A DNA stretch of 64,000 bases, taken from assembly GCF_027244095.1 (NCBI RefSeq), contig NC_069662.1, positions 57,374,001-57,438,000 of the forward strand, read 5' to 3'. The translations under genes and the position numbers were made by a program. This DNA is from Hemicordylus capensis. Taxonomy: Eukaryota; Chordata; Lepidosauria; Squamata; Cordylidae. This document shows positions 23,270-35,620 of the stretch, in pieces; the stretch's first letter is position 1, and each line of letters begins with the position of its first letter. Below the pieces are notes generated by a model. That model made no database searches. It saw only the letters and a program-made list of their open reading frames with translations, and had not been told where the DNA came from.

Positions 23270-24032
23270 CAAAGAGGTGGGGGGAGCAGAGAGGGTGTGT
23301 GTGGTTGGGGCTAGTGTGTGGCAGGGGGCCTGGGGTAAGTGGAGAGAGTCGGGGGCAAGGAGGAAAAGAGGTGGGGTGGGGGGAGCAGAGAGGGTGTGTG
23401 TGGTTGGGGCTAGTGTGTGGCAGGGGGCCTGGGGTAAGTGGAGAGAGTCGGGGGCAAGGAGGAAAAGAGGTGGGGTGGGGGGAGCAGAGAGGGTGTGTGT
23501 GGTTGGGGCTAGTGTGTGGCAGGGGGCCTGGGGTAAGTGGAGAGAGTCGGGGGCAAGGAGAAAAAGAGGTGGGGTGGGGGGAGCAGAGAGGGTGTGTGTG
23601 GTTGGGGGCTAGTGTGTGGTAGGGGGCCTGGGGTAAGTGGAGAGAGTCAGGGGCAAGGAGGAAAAGAGGTGGGGTGGGGGGAGCAGAGAGGGTGTGTGTG
23701 GTTGGGGGCTAGTGTGTGGCAGGGGGCCTGGGGTAAGTGGAGAGAGTCGGGGGCAAGGAGGAAAAGAGGTGGGGTGGGGGGAGCAGAGAGGGTGTGTGTG
23801 GTTGGGGGCTAGTGTGTGGCAGGGGGCCTGGGGTAAGTGGAGAGAGTCGGGGGCAAGGAGGAAAAGAGGTGGGGTGGGGGAGCAGAGAGGGTGTGTGTGG
23901 TTGGGGCTAGTGTGTGGCAGGGGGCCTGGGGTGAGTGGAGAGAGTCGGGGGCAAGGAGGAAAAGAGGTGGGGTGGGGGGATCAGAGAGGGTGTGTGTGGT
24001 TGGGGGCTAGTCTGTGGCAGGGGGCCTGGGGT
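23270..24032. repeat. 99-100-bp minisatellite, about 8 copies
   Basis: The phrase GGAGCAGAGAGGGTGTGTG recurs at 23283, 23382, 23481, 23580, 23680, 23780, 23879 and (variant) 23979. Copies are almost identical, so expansion is recent. Predicted proteins across it are artefacts. Confidence 0.95.
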
Positions 24033-25469
24033 AAAAAAAAAAAACAACACCTGGGAACAATGGGCAGAAAGTCTGGGGGGGGGGGGAGAGGAACCAACAA
24101 CAACCAGCAGGGAGGAATGGGACACACACACAGCAAAACCAGAACCAAAAGAAGCTAATTGATTTCACACAAAAAACCAAAGTAACTAAGACAGGACTCA
24201 ACAGGCAGCAGCAGCAGCACCAGGGAGGATGGGGAACAACACTCAGTCTGGGTGGGAGGGGGCAGGCAGGGCAGGAGTGGAGGAGGAGGTGGCAGTGGGG
24301 GGAGTGGGTTTCTGGAGGGGAGGGAGGGGGGAAGCTAGGAGCAGGACCACAGGGGAACAATCAAATTTGAATCCAAACAATCTATACACAAAGTAAAAAA
24401 AAGGAAACCAAAGGGCAGCCAGAAAGTCTCAGGGCGGGGGGGGGGGGGGTTTACAACTACCAGGGGGAGGGACTGGGGGAGTGGGTGACACACACAGGGA
24501 GCAAAACCAAAACCAGAACCTAATTCCACAAAGAAATCCAAAGAATGCAAGGCTCAACAGGCAGCAGCACAGGAGGGAAACAATCTTATCTGGGTGGGAG
24601 GGAGGGAGGGAGGGGGGAAGCTAGGAGCAGGGCCAGAGGGGAACAAATTAACAATCAAAATCAGAACACAAGGAATCAAATTGCAGCAATAATATAAACT
24701 AAATCCTCAGAAACACAACTCAGACAGGCAGCCAGCAATAACAATAGCTATTAATTAAAAACCAAAATCAGCAAATATATAAATTTACACAGAAGCAATA
24801 ATTGAATGCAACTCAAAAAGTGGAACAAAAGTCAGGCAAGGCACAAAAACAGGAAAGCAATGCAGAAGAGGGGGGTGGGGGGGGGGGAAGGAGGGAAAGC
24901 CAAAACTTTGGAAGAAGGGTTGAGAGAGAAAGGGTGAAGAGAACAGAAAACACACAACAGGAAAAGTTGGAAAAAGTTGAGGGGAAAGTATTAAAGAGGT
25001 TTGGACAGAGACAGACAGAGGGCAGATGGACAAGGTGGCACACAACAACACACACAGAGAGCAGAGAGACAGACACACACTAATGTGACACACAGTCAGC
25101 AGGGACTCACAGCAGACACCAGCAGCAAAAGAGCAAGCAAGGTCTCAGAGATGATCCCACAACTGCAGCCAAGAGAAGTTTCCAGAGAAGAGGCTTGGGT
25201 TTATATAGGTTTGAAATTCCCTCCTTTGGGAGCCCCCACCTTTGCACTCCCCCACGGCCAACAGGGTGCCAGCTCTCAACAGTGCAACAGCCAAGCAGCC
25301 TACCAGACCAAAGGACTCATTCTGGCCAATCAAAGGATCAATAGCGCAGCCAATACAATGCCTGAAAATAGCATCACAAAATGGATGCTAGGAGCAAAAG
25401 TTTCAGGAATGAGCCACAAAATGGAGGACACACTTCAAACTTTAAAGGGACACTCCAGAGACTCAATTG

Positions 25470-25635
25470 AACTCCCGAACCGGTTCGGGAAACCCGAGCC
25501 GGTTCGGAGCCGAACCGACTCGGATTCGGTCCGGATCGGTCCCAGAAGGGCCCGATTCGGTCCGGGATCGAACCGCCGGATCCGGACCGGTTCGGGACGA
25601 ACCGATCCGGATCCGGACCGAACCGCACATCACTA
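25470..25635. repeat. hAT right subterminal and terminal repeats
   Basis: Overlapping 'ccggttcgg' and 'ggtccggatcgg' phrases end in CGCACATCACTA, the inverse of the left terminus. Confidence 0.85.
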
Positions 25636-25643
25636 AGAGTCTC
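25636..25643. repeat. hAT target-site duplication, right
   Basis: AGAGTCTC, identical to 15354-15361. Confidence 0.95.
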
Positions 25644-25987
25644 CCTAACTGTTCTACCTGTCTCTACTCTATGACCCCCATCTGATTCTTCTGCACTTCC
25701 TGTGCTGAGTCACAATCCTTCCTTTCCTCCTAGAGAGATGGAAACATGTCTCTTCCTCCTTACCTATTCATTGTAGTTCTTTAGATTAGTTTTAGGTCTT
25801 TCCTATCCAAGTGTACTTAACCAATAAATACTTAGTGTTTAGTTTTACAAGGATCTCCATGTGTTCTTTCTAAATAACTGCAACAACTAAACCATCCTCT
25901 GCTACCCACTTTGTAACTGGAGTGTGTGCCCATTCCTTAGTGCTCTGCTGTTTTACCCACTGGGGTAAAAATTAACAACCTCTAACA
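25636..25987. repeat. Main part of solo LTR split by hAT
   Basis: It aligns along its length with the solo LTR at 10161-10521 and ends in the same TCTAACA. Together with 15333-15353 it makes a copy of about 370 bp. LTR retroelement fossil; family unassigned. Confidence 0.7.
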
Positions 25988-26047
25988 ATGTGCATCAAAA
26001 CTGCAAGTTAAATGTTGTCGATATTAACAGATCATGTGCCTCTTCAG

Positions 26048-26116
26048 GTTAAGAAACAGATATTGAAGTTACTGATGAACCACCTGGACACCCAAGTACC
26101 AAGAATTGAAGTGTGA
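26048..26116 (+). other. Orphan exon-like open frame
   Basis: A CTCTTCAG acceptor is followed by 22 codons (VKKQILKLLMNHLDTQVPRI...) and TGA. I do not recognise it. Weak candidate for a terminal exon on the plus strand. Confidence 0.2.
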
Positions 26117-26417
26117 TGTCCCCAGCTACATTTCATCCTAGACACATCGAAAATGATTTCCAGCAATTTTTGCCTTTTATGCTTTGTATCAATCTGTTAT
26201 TGATTTTGCAATTTATACATGTTTAATTGGGCCGATAAATACTGTAATTGGTATTTATAAATATGTATATTAAATATATTTATAGTTCATATAGAAATAA
26301 TTGCCAGTCATAAGAAGGTAACCTCAACCCCCACCCCACCCCTCAAGCAACAATTACTACAATGGAATTTACATGGCCTGGATTAAGCAGTCCCCATATC
26401 TTTTATCTATATACTCA

Positions 26418-27050
<633 letters not shown>

Positions 27051-27990
27051 AGTCTGATATTTCAAAATAAGAATGCTGCCTGGAAATACATTTCACTAAA
27101 TACTCATATGCACACTTCACAATAGATAGTGATATACATTGAATACTATATATTTGTGCTACTTTTAATGCTTAGAACACACTAGAAACACGAATTATTA
27201 AAATTGGCCCATCACTACAGATTAGCAAAGGAGACTGTCAATCATGCAGTGTGAGCCTATGTATGTTTTCTCAGAATTCTGAACAAATTCAGTAAAGTTT
27301 GATTCCAGGAAGTTTTGCACATGGGGCTTTTAAAGCCCTTTAATACACATCTCCTCTGGAATGGAGGTGCTGCATTCACATGTTGGCCAGATTTACCCTG
27401 AAGTCCCTGTGAGTTATTGGGGAGCAGTTCACACGCAATTCAGGTTTTTCACTGTTCATTAGAGTGTAGCCTGATTCAAAGTAGCTTTTGCCCTATCTTT
27501 GAAGCCTTGCTGGTGAATTTTAAAGCACTAAGGCTAGAAATCAGTTTGCTAAAAGCCAATGCTTCTATATCTGGCTTTCCTAAACAGATCCTAAATCCAA
27601 AGAGCTTCCATAACAGAGAATAGCAGGATGGGGGAACCATTCAAATTTGGAAGTGGCAAGTTTTTGCAAGCCATTTCAGTCTTCCCCTTACTCCTATGAA
27701 TAACTTCAAGGCCCAGAGAATCTGGTGTGTATTGCATTTTGTTCTAACAGTTCAGCTGACGATAGAGATGTCAAGCAAGCGGTAGATACATCAAATTCCC
27801 CCAATGTCTCCAAGAAATGGGAGGTGTCTTGCAGCAGTCAAAGGGAATTTCACACTGGGACATGCCAGACAGAGCTCTGGCCCCATTGGTCAAGCAGAGT
27901 GATGCTCTTCTGGGGTGAAAGGCATCACGAGGAGGCCTTGTCCTTCAGGGCATGACATGTGGGGTGGGGAAGAGAAACTGGGGCAACAGA
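27051..27990. other. Non-coding, contains dispersed repeat family A copy 2
   Basis: 27310-27490 matches 11238-11410 ('ggcttttaaagccctttaat', 'ctctggaatggaggtg', 'ccctgtgagttattgggg'). The remainder shows no gene or named repeat. Confidence 0.6.
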
Positions 27991-28084
27991 AGATCGTCTG
28001 GGGCGGCCAGTTTTCGCTGTGTCTCACTGGGTTGTGCAACTGTCGATATGTGCATGTTCTCCCTTGGAGTAGCAATGGCCACAT

Positions 28085-28231
28085 CTAATGGCCTGGCAGA
28101 AAAGAAATGTCTTCAATAAGGTTTTGAAGGCTGAAAGGGAGGATGCAGACCGAATCTGGCAGGGAAGAGAATTCCCAGGTGAAGGGGCAGCAACAGAGAA
28201 AGCCCTTCCACGGGCTCTAGTACTACGGACC
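28085..28231 (-). mobile_element. L2-type LINE 3' coding fragment, left part
   Basis: Contains 'agagaattcccaggtgaaggggcagcaaca' style phrases equivalent to the 'gttccaaagcctcggggcagca' block of other L2 copies. Continues at 29303 after a hAT-type insertion. Confidence 0.5.
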
Positions 28232-29302
28232 CAGGGGCGTATCTAGGGTAGGGCAGGCAGGGCACATGCCCCGGGTGCCACATGAAGAGGGGCGCCATTT
28301 TGCAAAATTAATTTTTTTTTAAAAAGGCTTCCAAAAACAAAATGGCCACCATGCATGCTCAAATGGCCTCTGTGAGGCCCTAGGCCATGCCAGGCCTTGC
28401 AGAGGCCATTTGAGCATGCACGGTGGCCATTTTGTTTTCAGCGGCCATTTTTTTAAAAAAAGATTATTTTAAAAAATGGCCATCACACATGCTCAAATGG
28501 TCCCTGCGAGGCCCTAGAAGCCAGCAGGGGGAGGGGGAAACTTTGAAGACCACGCCCCCCCCACAGCCTTTAGGAATCCCCTGAAGGGGCTACAGGAAAT
28601 TTTTTTAAAATAAAAAAATATAATATAAGACACTGTACACATATACAGATTGGCACTATGTACAGAGAATCAGGGCTTGTGAATACTGAGCTGAAGCTTA
28701 TGAGCTAGGATTGTATTCATTTGCTCTTACTTTGCTTCTTGTGATAAGTGAGTTAAATGTGATGTCTTAATAATATGGCTATTAATGGTGAGTTTGTCTT
28801 TGAAACAGTGTGAAATCCTTAGTATGAAGGCTCACGGGGAGTTTCTTGCTCACTTGCTCTCATTTTAACTGTCTTTTTGAAAGACTAGAATATATTCCAA
28901 GCAGTGACACAATTTACTCTGCATATCCTTTAATTATTTTCAGAGTATCTGGGAAAAGTCCAATTCTCCATTTAATTTTAAAACTTATGTAATATTGATG
29001 CTACAATGCATAGTAGAGAATTAGATAGGCACTTCTGTTTAGTTTTCCAAGTACACCTCCACATAGTATTTGGGTATTTCATGAACCCTAGCATACTGAA
29101 ATTTGTAGTTTTCCAGCATTTTTTGGTCTGGCTATGTCCACTGCTAAATAGCTTTTGAAATATCAAAAGATTAACGAGCTTGACTTGTATTTTTCAGCTG
29201 ATATTATGGTAAAGTTATCTGAAAGATGGGTGTCAGATGTTTGGACAGAGGGTGCAATTTCAGTGCTTGCCCTAGGCACTATTTTCCCTAGATACGCCTC
29301 TG
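28232..29302. mobile_element. hAT-type element with CAGGGGCGTATCTAGGG ends
   Basis: The left end CAGGGGCGTATCTAGGG and right end CCCTAGATACGCCTCTG are inverted repeats. The interior has CG-poor 'aaaatggcc' hairpins (28320-28500) and no transposase frame. It splits an L2 fragment. Confidence 0.8.
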
Positions 29303-29485
29303 TTAATGGACCTCTCTGAGACCAGGGACTGAAAGAAAGGCAACTCGAGAAGATATCACAGGATGGGACAGGACTGGCCGGGAGAGGCGGTCCTGTAGGT
29401 AAGCAGGTGCTAAGCTCTGAAGGGATCTATGTGGTTGCTAAGAGTCGTCACCAACTTGACGGCACTTAATCAATCAATCAAATAT
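29303..29485. mobile_element. L2 remainder and SINE 3' tail
   Basis: 29303-29425 continues the interrupted L2-like fragment. 29430-29485 ('agtcgtcaccaacttgacgg' plus CAAT repeats) is the 3' tail of a tRNA-type lizard SINE. Confidence 0.45.
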
Positions 29486-29899
29486 CATATTTGTATTGCC
29501 TAGTATGGCATTACAGTGGTCTTATAGGCAAGAATTCAGGTGTTGATATGGATATATAGGACTGAGCATGGTAGGTGGCAAGCCATTCATGGATTTAGAG
29601 AAGCTAAAGTACCTTGCCTGGGACATAGTAATTCATCTGAATCACCCACGTGATCCCAGGTTACTGTGTTATTCAAACGAGCCTTCTTGGTTAAGACCAG
29701 GGGTGGCTCCAGGTTTCAGGAGGCCTTCACTAAGATGTCCTCTCTAGGTCCTTCCTACCTGGGTGGCCTCTAAGAGTACCATGCTGCCACCACCATATGC
29801 AAACTGAGCTAACTGGTACCTCTTAAAGTGGTGATTCTCTTATATTTAGCAGGTGGAGAGCAACTGGCCCTATCCATCCCCAGCACAGCATCCTTCCCA

Positions 29900-30045
29900 T
29901 GGCTATTGCTGGTATCTATCTTGTGTTTCTTTTTAGACTGTGAGCCCTTTGGGGACAGGAAACCATCTTATTTATTAATTATTATCTATATAAACTGCTT
30001 TAGAAACATTTGTTGAAAAGCAGTATATAAATAGTAGTAGTCGTT
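29900..30045 (+). mobile_element. LINE 3' end
   Basis: Contains 'actgtgagccctttggggac', 'taaactgctttagaaac' and 'aaaagcagtatataaata', a conserved L2/CR1-type 3' end, then a TAG triplet run. Confidence 0.7.
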
Positions 30046-30214
30046 GTCATAAATTACTCATGCAGTTGCTAAGTTCTACCTTGTTGCCATTAGAATTCGA
30101 AGTAAGCGTTTATCTGTATAGCTAGATTTTATAAGGTTCACGAATACCTGGATTACTTTATTGTTTCTGTTCGAGCTGTATGTATATATTTTTCTGTTCA
30201 GCAACCAAAAACAC

Positions 30215-30786
30215 ACAGGACTGAGCTGAAACTGTGAACCAGTTTGAACCAGATTGATGGTTCAAGGGGCTATGCTTGTAAAGGGGAATCCAGTGAGGAT
30301 TCCTTTTTACAAGCAAAAGGGAATCCTGCCTTTAAAAGGCTTCTTAAGGCAGCCAGTGGGGGGGACACAAGAGGGCACTTTATCACTGCTGCTGCCGGCT
30401 CCTCTGCTGCTCTGGCTCCTGTGCTGCACGCACACGCGAGCGCGCGCACGCACACACACACACACCCCAGCACAGCCCGCACAGCATTGGTGTGCATGCT
30501 AGGCTGCACTGCTATGGTGGAGTGCCAGGGTTTAGAGGAGCTGACTGCAGCAGTAAGATGCACTCTCACTGCCACCCCGATCACTCTAAGATGCCTTTTA
30601 AGGGCAGGATTCCCCTTTGCTTTACAAGCTTAGCCCCTCAGACCGTCAAACCAGGTCGGCCTGGTTCGATCAAACAGACTGGACCGCCAGTTGGTTCGAC
30701 TGCACCAGTTCACAGCCTGGTGATTCGGTTCGAATTCAGTCTGAATTTGAATTGAACCGCAAGAAATGGTTCCATGCACACCCCTA
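30215..30786. mobile_element. hAT-type MITE, 'gaaccgg/gaaccag' family
   Basis: The right end is 'ccatgcacacccctA', the inverse of TAGGGGTGTGCATGG. Both sides have 'gaaccagtttgaacc'-like subterminal phrases, and the interior is a hairpin ('aaaggggaatcc' inverse at 30605). The left terminus is unclear. A CACG/ACAC run lies at 30430-30470. Confidence 0.6.
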
Positions 30787-32639
30787 TTTTGTAGCTCTGT
30801 TTCATCTCAGTGAAATTTGTGTGAGAACTTCTCTGTGGATTGTGTCCCTGATTGTTTCAAGAGTATTCTCCAAGGAGAATTTAAAAATTAAAAAACTTTT
30901 CAAAATTATAAAAATAATTCTAATACTGTTTTTTCCTGAAATTTTGAATTAATGCATTTATTCATTTCAGCTCTAGTGCCAATTTTATTTTTTATTTGAC
31001 ACAGATCAAAATCTAATCAACTCTCTTTTATGCTTCAAGCTGCAAAGCCATTCTATCTATCAGTGGAACAAAAAAATAGAATATGCTTAATACCTCAACC
31101 CAGAAAAATCAGAGAGACGTGAAAACATGACACACAAAAACGCTTTTATACACACAAGTATAAAAGGGACTTTTATACCTTGAGGCATGCAGGAGGTCTT
31201 GGGCGTATCACATGGAGTTTGGGAAACATTACCACTTTGCCAGATGCAATCCATTTTCCTGCTTCCTCTTGGAACATTCTGCTGCTGCTGCTTTTTGCAA
31301 TTCATACCCGCACATGCAAAGGGCAGCATGGAAATTACTTGTGGATAATCATCTGAGCCTGCTTTGTGATTTGAAGTGGAAGACTGGGGTGCTCATTCCT
31401 GAGTAAACCCATTGGCGAGAGGTGCTCCAGACTGCCACTGAAAACCAAATCCTCCTCAGCTAGCAGATCTACTCCCAGCGGAGTCCAGACATGCTGGGTA
31501 GGAAGGTTCCTTTTCCAGCAACAGGCCTGGTCTGCCAATGGATCAGCTCGAGAGTAGGGAGACTGTGGCATTTCCCTGCCTGGATATCTGCAATAAAAAG
31601 GTTGGACAGGCATGAATTGAAGGTACTTTTTAATATCAGATAGGAAAGGAAAGCAGACACCCTCTTAGCTTCAATCCAATCTTGATTACGGTCACAGACC
31701 AGCATAAAGTACAAGGGGTGATTACATATTACATACTACTGCCATGGAATTATTTTTAAAAAACTATAAGAGGCTATAAGGATAAGTAGTAATAGTAGAA
31801 TTTAGAACTATAACTGTCCAATACAAAAAAGACAAGACCTCAAACCAGTGGCCCCTCTAATTTTTTTCATCTGTGTGGAATGAGTTTTGTTCTGGGCCGC
31901 AGTATCAAGGCAGTGTGCATGCACCTGCATTTAGAATGGGGCCTTCCTGATTTAACCTGAGTGGGTTCTAAATTGAACTGAGCGGACATCCAAAAACTTG
32001 TAAGCGTGCGCGCGCCTTAGTGGGAACAGTGCCTCAAACTATGTGGCCAAGATCAAAGAACTGCAGTTATCAAAAGTTAATAACGGTTATAAGGAGGTTC
32101 TAAAAGACATGAAAGACATAAGGGCACAATAATCACTAATAGACATAAAGGCATAAAAGAAGAAAGGGCGGAAAGCATTAAAATGATATAAAAGGCATAA
32201 GAAATACATAAAAGGGCATGTAAAATCATGCAGGTGTATCTATAGGCATAATAAGATTTTTGTCAATTTAAGGCGAAGTGAGGAGCCGAGAATCTGAAGA
32301 ACTGCAAAACTGTAAGAGCACTGGGCTGCCATAAGGTGCTCTGTGCCCTTAGCTTTCCTTTCTATGTTGACCCTTCCTTTGAAGCTTCATAGCAGGAAGA
32401 AATTCAACAGGAATTGCTATCTCCCCAGCAGGAGGATCTTCATTGGTTGAATTCCTTTCTGCCATGCAGTTTGCTACCATTTTGTCCTGGCAGACTGCCA
32501 CCACTCTGTCCTTTCTGCTGTGTGGATTGCTACCATTTTTTGTCCTGGCAGGACTCCAGTGCTTCAGAGCCCAGGAACCCTGTCATGGGAGAACAGTGGC
32601 AGTCCTTGTTTTGTAAGTTTACCACATCCTATAGAAAAC
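30787..32639. other. No gene recognised
   Basis: AT-rich non-coding DNA with 'cataaaag' repeats at 32100-32230. A minus-strand open frame at 31335-31613 follows a possible acceptor but matches nothing I know. Confidence 0.5.
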
Positions 32640-32920
32640 ACAGGCCACCTAATGGCACAGCGGGGAAATAACTTGCCTAGTGAGCAAGAGGTTGCCAGTT
32701 CGAATCCTCGCTGGTATGTTTCCCAGACTATAGGAAACACCTATATTGGGCACCAGCAATATAGGAAGATGCTGAAAGGCATCATCTCATATTGTGTGGG
32801 AGGTGACAATGGTACACCCTTCCTGTATTCTACCAAAGACAACCACAGGGCTCTGTGGACGGTCACCAGGAGTCAACACTGACCCGACGGCGTGACTTTC
32901 CCTTTACTTTATAGAAAATA
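32640..32920 (+). repeat. tRNA-derived SINE
   Basis: It has a pol III B-box-like 'ggttgccagttcgaatcc' at 32691-32708 with an A-box-like 'cctagtgagcaag' upstream. The body contains 'aggaagatgctgaaaggcatc' and ends 'agtcaacactgacccgacgg'. This is the typical head-body-tail layout of lizard tRNA SINEs. Confidence 0.8.
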
Positions 32921-33365
32921 CACCCTACTGCTACCTAAACAGTTGTCCCAAGAAGCCTTTGCTAGTGCTAAGCATTGTGATGTCTCTGACAGTTCTTGTT
33001 TTTCTGTTGTTTGCTGAACCAGATCCATTTATTTCCTGTTATTCCACATAGCAATGCTAAAAACCTCCCCCAGTGCCACAGGGAAATGGGTGCTAAATTC
33101 AAAAATGGAAAATAAAGGGAGGGAGGAAGAAACTACATGCCCAGGTAGCAGGGTGTGAGAAGGGTAATTTTCATAACCAAGTTTCAGTTCTGCTTGCCAC
33201 ATCCCACTCCTGCATTTAACCCACTACCTGTCCCTGGCTTTGTGTCTCTTGGTGTACTATGCATTTATAGCAGTTCCAAGAATGTTGGCAGTATATCACC
33301 TTTCAACAGGCAGTGATCTGTTAGTGGCAAAACCAAAATTCACCCAAATATGCAATGCAAACAGG

Positions 33366-33653
33366 GAGGTCATTCACACAATCAAAAACCGTGTTCTACC
33401 CGGGTTCGGGAGCTGTGTGTACTCCCAATTTTTGATTGTGTGGAAGCAAGGTTAGAGGAAAACCTGGGTAGAAGTGATTGTGTGGAAGCAAGGTTAGAGG
33501 AAAACCTGGGTAGCTTTTTCTCCTACCTTGCTTCCACACAATCACTTCTACCCAGGTTTTCCTCTAACCTTGCTTCCACACAATCAAAAATTGGGAGTAC
33601 ACACAGTTCCCAAACCCGGGTAGAACACAGTTTTTGATTGTGTGAATGACCTC
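33366..33653. mobile_element. Palindromic MITE, family B copy 1
   Basis: A nearly perfect 288-bp palindrome beginning GAGGTCATTCACACAATC and ending with its inverse, with internal repeated 'tgtggaagcaaggttagagg'. A relative lies at 43131-43376. No coding capacity. Superfamily not assigned. Confidence 0.9.
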
Positions 33654-34257
33654 AATATCTTCCACTTCTTTTCAGTTTAGACAGGTTTAACTTGAGCTGG
33701 GCCAAACAGACCCCAGAACCTGCTCTCTGCAATCTTACAACCAGCAGACAGGTAACAAGAAGCATACTCAGCAAAGCTCACATTTATTAAAAAGTTGTGG
33801 AGGTAGAAAAGGCAACATATACATGCTGAAAGGTATTCTGCTGTGACTTCACAGTAGGGGCATAGCAAAGTGGGACAAAAAGTGAAAGTATGGACCCTTG
33901 CCTCTCTCAGGGGCCAAGAACATTTGCTCCCCTTGTTCAAATGTAGCTACAATGATGCTTCACACAGTCTGCTCTGCGGCTGAGTTCTGGCATTGAAAAG
34001 AGGTTCCTTCCAGGGGTTCAACATCCTCTTCCTGTTTTGAAATCCCTCCAGACATTGCTGCCTCTTTTTGCTGAGGGATGCAGACACCCCCCCCGCAAAC
34101 ACTTGAGGAGTTCCCTCAAATCTGAGGGGATTTGAGGGGATTTTACTGAACTCCTCTACAAAGTGTTAGCTTTTAATCTCCACGCAAAGTGTTTTTCCTC
34201 TCTCCCAAAGTGTTTTTCCTTTTGCCAACTGTTAAACAGCGTTTGTTCTCCCCCCAT

Positions 34258-34468
34258 ATTAAAAGCAGAGGTGCACCTAAGTAATTTTGGATCCTGGACC
34301 TAAAGGCCTTTGGAGCCCCTGCCCCCTGGCAAATTAAGCATCATCATGCTTGGTCAGGTGACCACACCACCTGGGACAGACTAAAGAGGATTTGGGGGTC
34401 CCCAGGGGCTGTGGAGGCCCTGAACTTCGGCCCCAAAGTCCAAGGGTAAGAGCACCTCTGATTAAAAG
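34258..34468. mobile_element. hAT MITE with exact target duplication
   Basis: The 195-bp element 34266-34460 starts CAGAGGTGCACC and ends GAGCACCTCTG. It is flanked on both sides by the 8-bp duplication ATTAAAAG (34258-34265 and 34461-34468). A longer relative in opposite orientation lies at about 49320-49712. Confidence 0.92.
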
Positions 34469-35620
34469 TGCTTTCTGGCCCCCAAATATAGTTGCTTCCC
34501 CCAAAAGTGTCTTTCTTCTCCCTCTCCCACCCCTCAAACAAATTGAAGTGAGGAGTTGTTCCTCAAGCTTCCCCTCAGTGCTCTGCATCCCTGCTGGGCA
34601 AGGAGTCTCCTCCTTCGCTTATGCCAATAATGATGAAAGATTCTTCCCCAGGCTTTGCTCAGCTAGGACAGTGAGCTCATGTTAACTCATTTCCCCCGAC
34701 CCCACTACTGGTCACTGCCTCTTGCATATGAAGATGGTGTTACATGCACATGGGAGAAATTACAAATTGTTTTCTTAGGATTTACTCACCTGATAATTCC
34801 ACCCACCCATCCTCCCCCTCTTACCTGTAATAAGATACAGATGTGAGTGCTGTATTTGGATACATCAAATGAAAAACATGCAAGGAAGCAGATGGATGGG
34901 GCCCCCAAGTGGATGGGGGGCAATGAATGGAGCCCACCCCGACCCACAGTGGACAAGCGGTTGATCAAGGCCACTTAAAAAAATAAAGCCTTTCTAACAC
35001 TTGTGGGGTGCACTTACTTCTGCTAACAGGAAATTTTAGGGCTGAAGTGAAGGCAAGGCTCACACCTGAGTCGAACACTAGCACAAATTTTCAGTGCTGC
35101 CACAGGCTTGATTTTTAATGCTGGACCTGGAAGAGGTGAAAACAAGGATGTCTCTGAGCATGGGCAGAGTGTATGTTCATCTGCACTGAATAACCATAAC
35201 CAGTGCCCCCCTCCTCACATTTATAACTGGATCAGTGTTTCCAAGGCAGAAGTTGTTGCTTCCAAAGAAGCTTGAGTTCCAGCCCCTTTTATTTTAGAAA
35301 TTATGTGAGGCAGGAAACAGACAAAACACATTTCCCAGTTCCTTGGTAGGCCTTGAATTGGAGTTGGGTGCACTTCTGTGAAATGGACTGGATGATTTGG
35401 CTTTTTTTAAAAAATTGCCTTTTTATTGATCATGGTCAACATCCAGCCTAAATTACTCCTGATTCATCCTGTTGAAATTAATGGGACAAGTTAGTCATCA
35501 CTAATTTGTCCAATGAATTTCAATGGGGCTACCCAGGATTAACTTTGGATGTTAACCATGTGCAGTAACAGGTTTACTTGCAGTTTTTCACTTGTATGAT
35601 ACTGGTATATATTTCATTTC
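34469..35620. other. No gene recognised
   Basis: Short open frames only; no repeat or exon I can name. Confidence 0.5.

Larger units (their letters stand above)
15362..25635 (-). mobile_element. Very large autonomous hAT transposon
   Basis: The element is bounded by imperfect terminal inverted repeats (TAGGGATGTGCA at left, inverse of TAGTGATGTGC at right) and an exact 8-bp target duplication. Just inside both ends are 150-bp runs of palindromic 'ccggttcgg/ggtccgaacc' phrases, probably transposase-binding subterminal repeats. The single long gene on the minus strand encodes a 926-residue transposase. The remaining ~7.4 kb is non-coding: a 500-bp palindrome (15729-16231), microsatellites, purine-rich tracts and two minisatellites (22191-22532, 23270-24032). 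At about 10.3 kb it is well above the usual 2.5-6 kb for hATs. An uninterrupted frame and an exact target duplication suggest recent insertion. It lies inside a solo LTR in a PLEKHM1 intron. Confidence 0.92.

Noticed and set aside
23014-24158. Overlapping glycine/valine-rich frames with repeated peptide units
   Set aside because: They are products of the 99-bp minisatellite inside the hAT, in several frames at once, without start context or homology.
31335-31714. Minus-strand frame after a TTTTTATTGCAG acceptor, considered as a PLEKHM1 RUN exon
   Set aside because: The peptide (YPGREMPQSPYSRADP...) has no match to the RUN domain and contains no recognised motif.
32691-32708. Functional tRNA gene
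   Set aside because: The B-box-like stretch belongs to a SINE head; no cloverleaf with matching acceptor stem is apparent.
33350-33637. 95-aa frame with duplicated segment
   Set aside because: Translation of a palindromic MITE.
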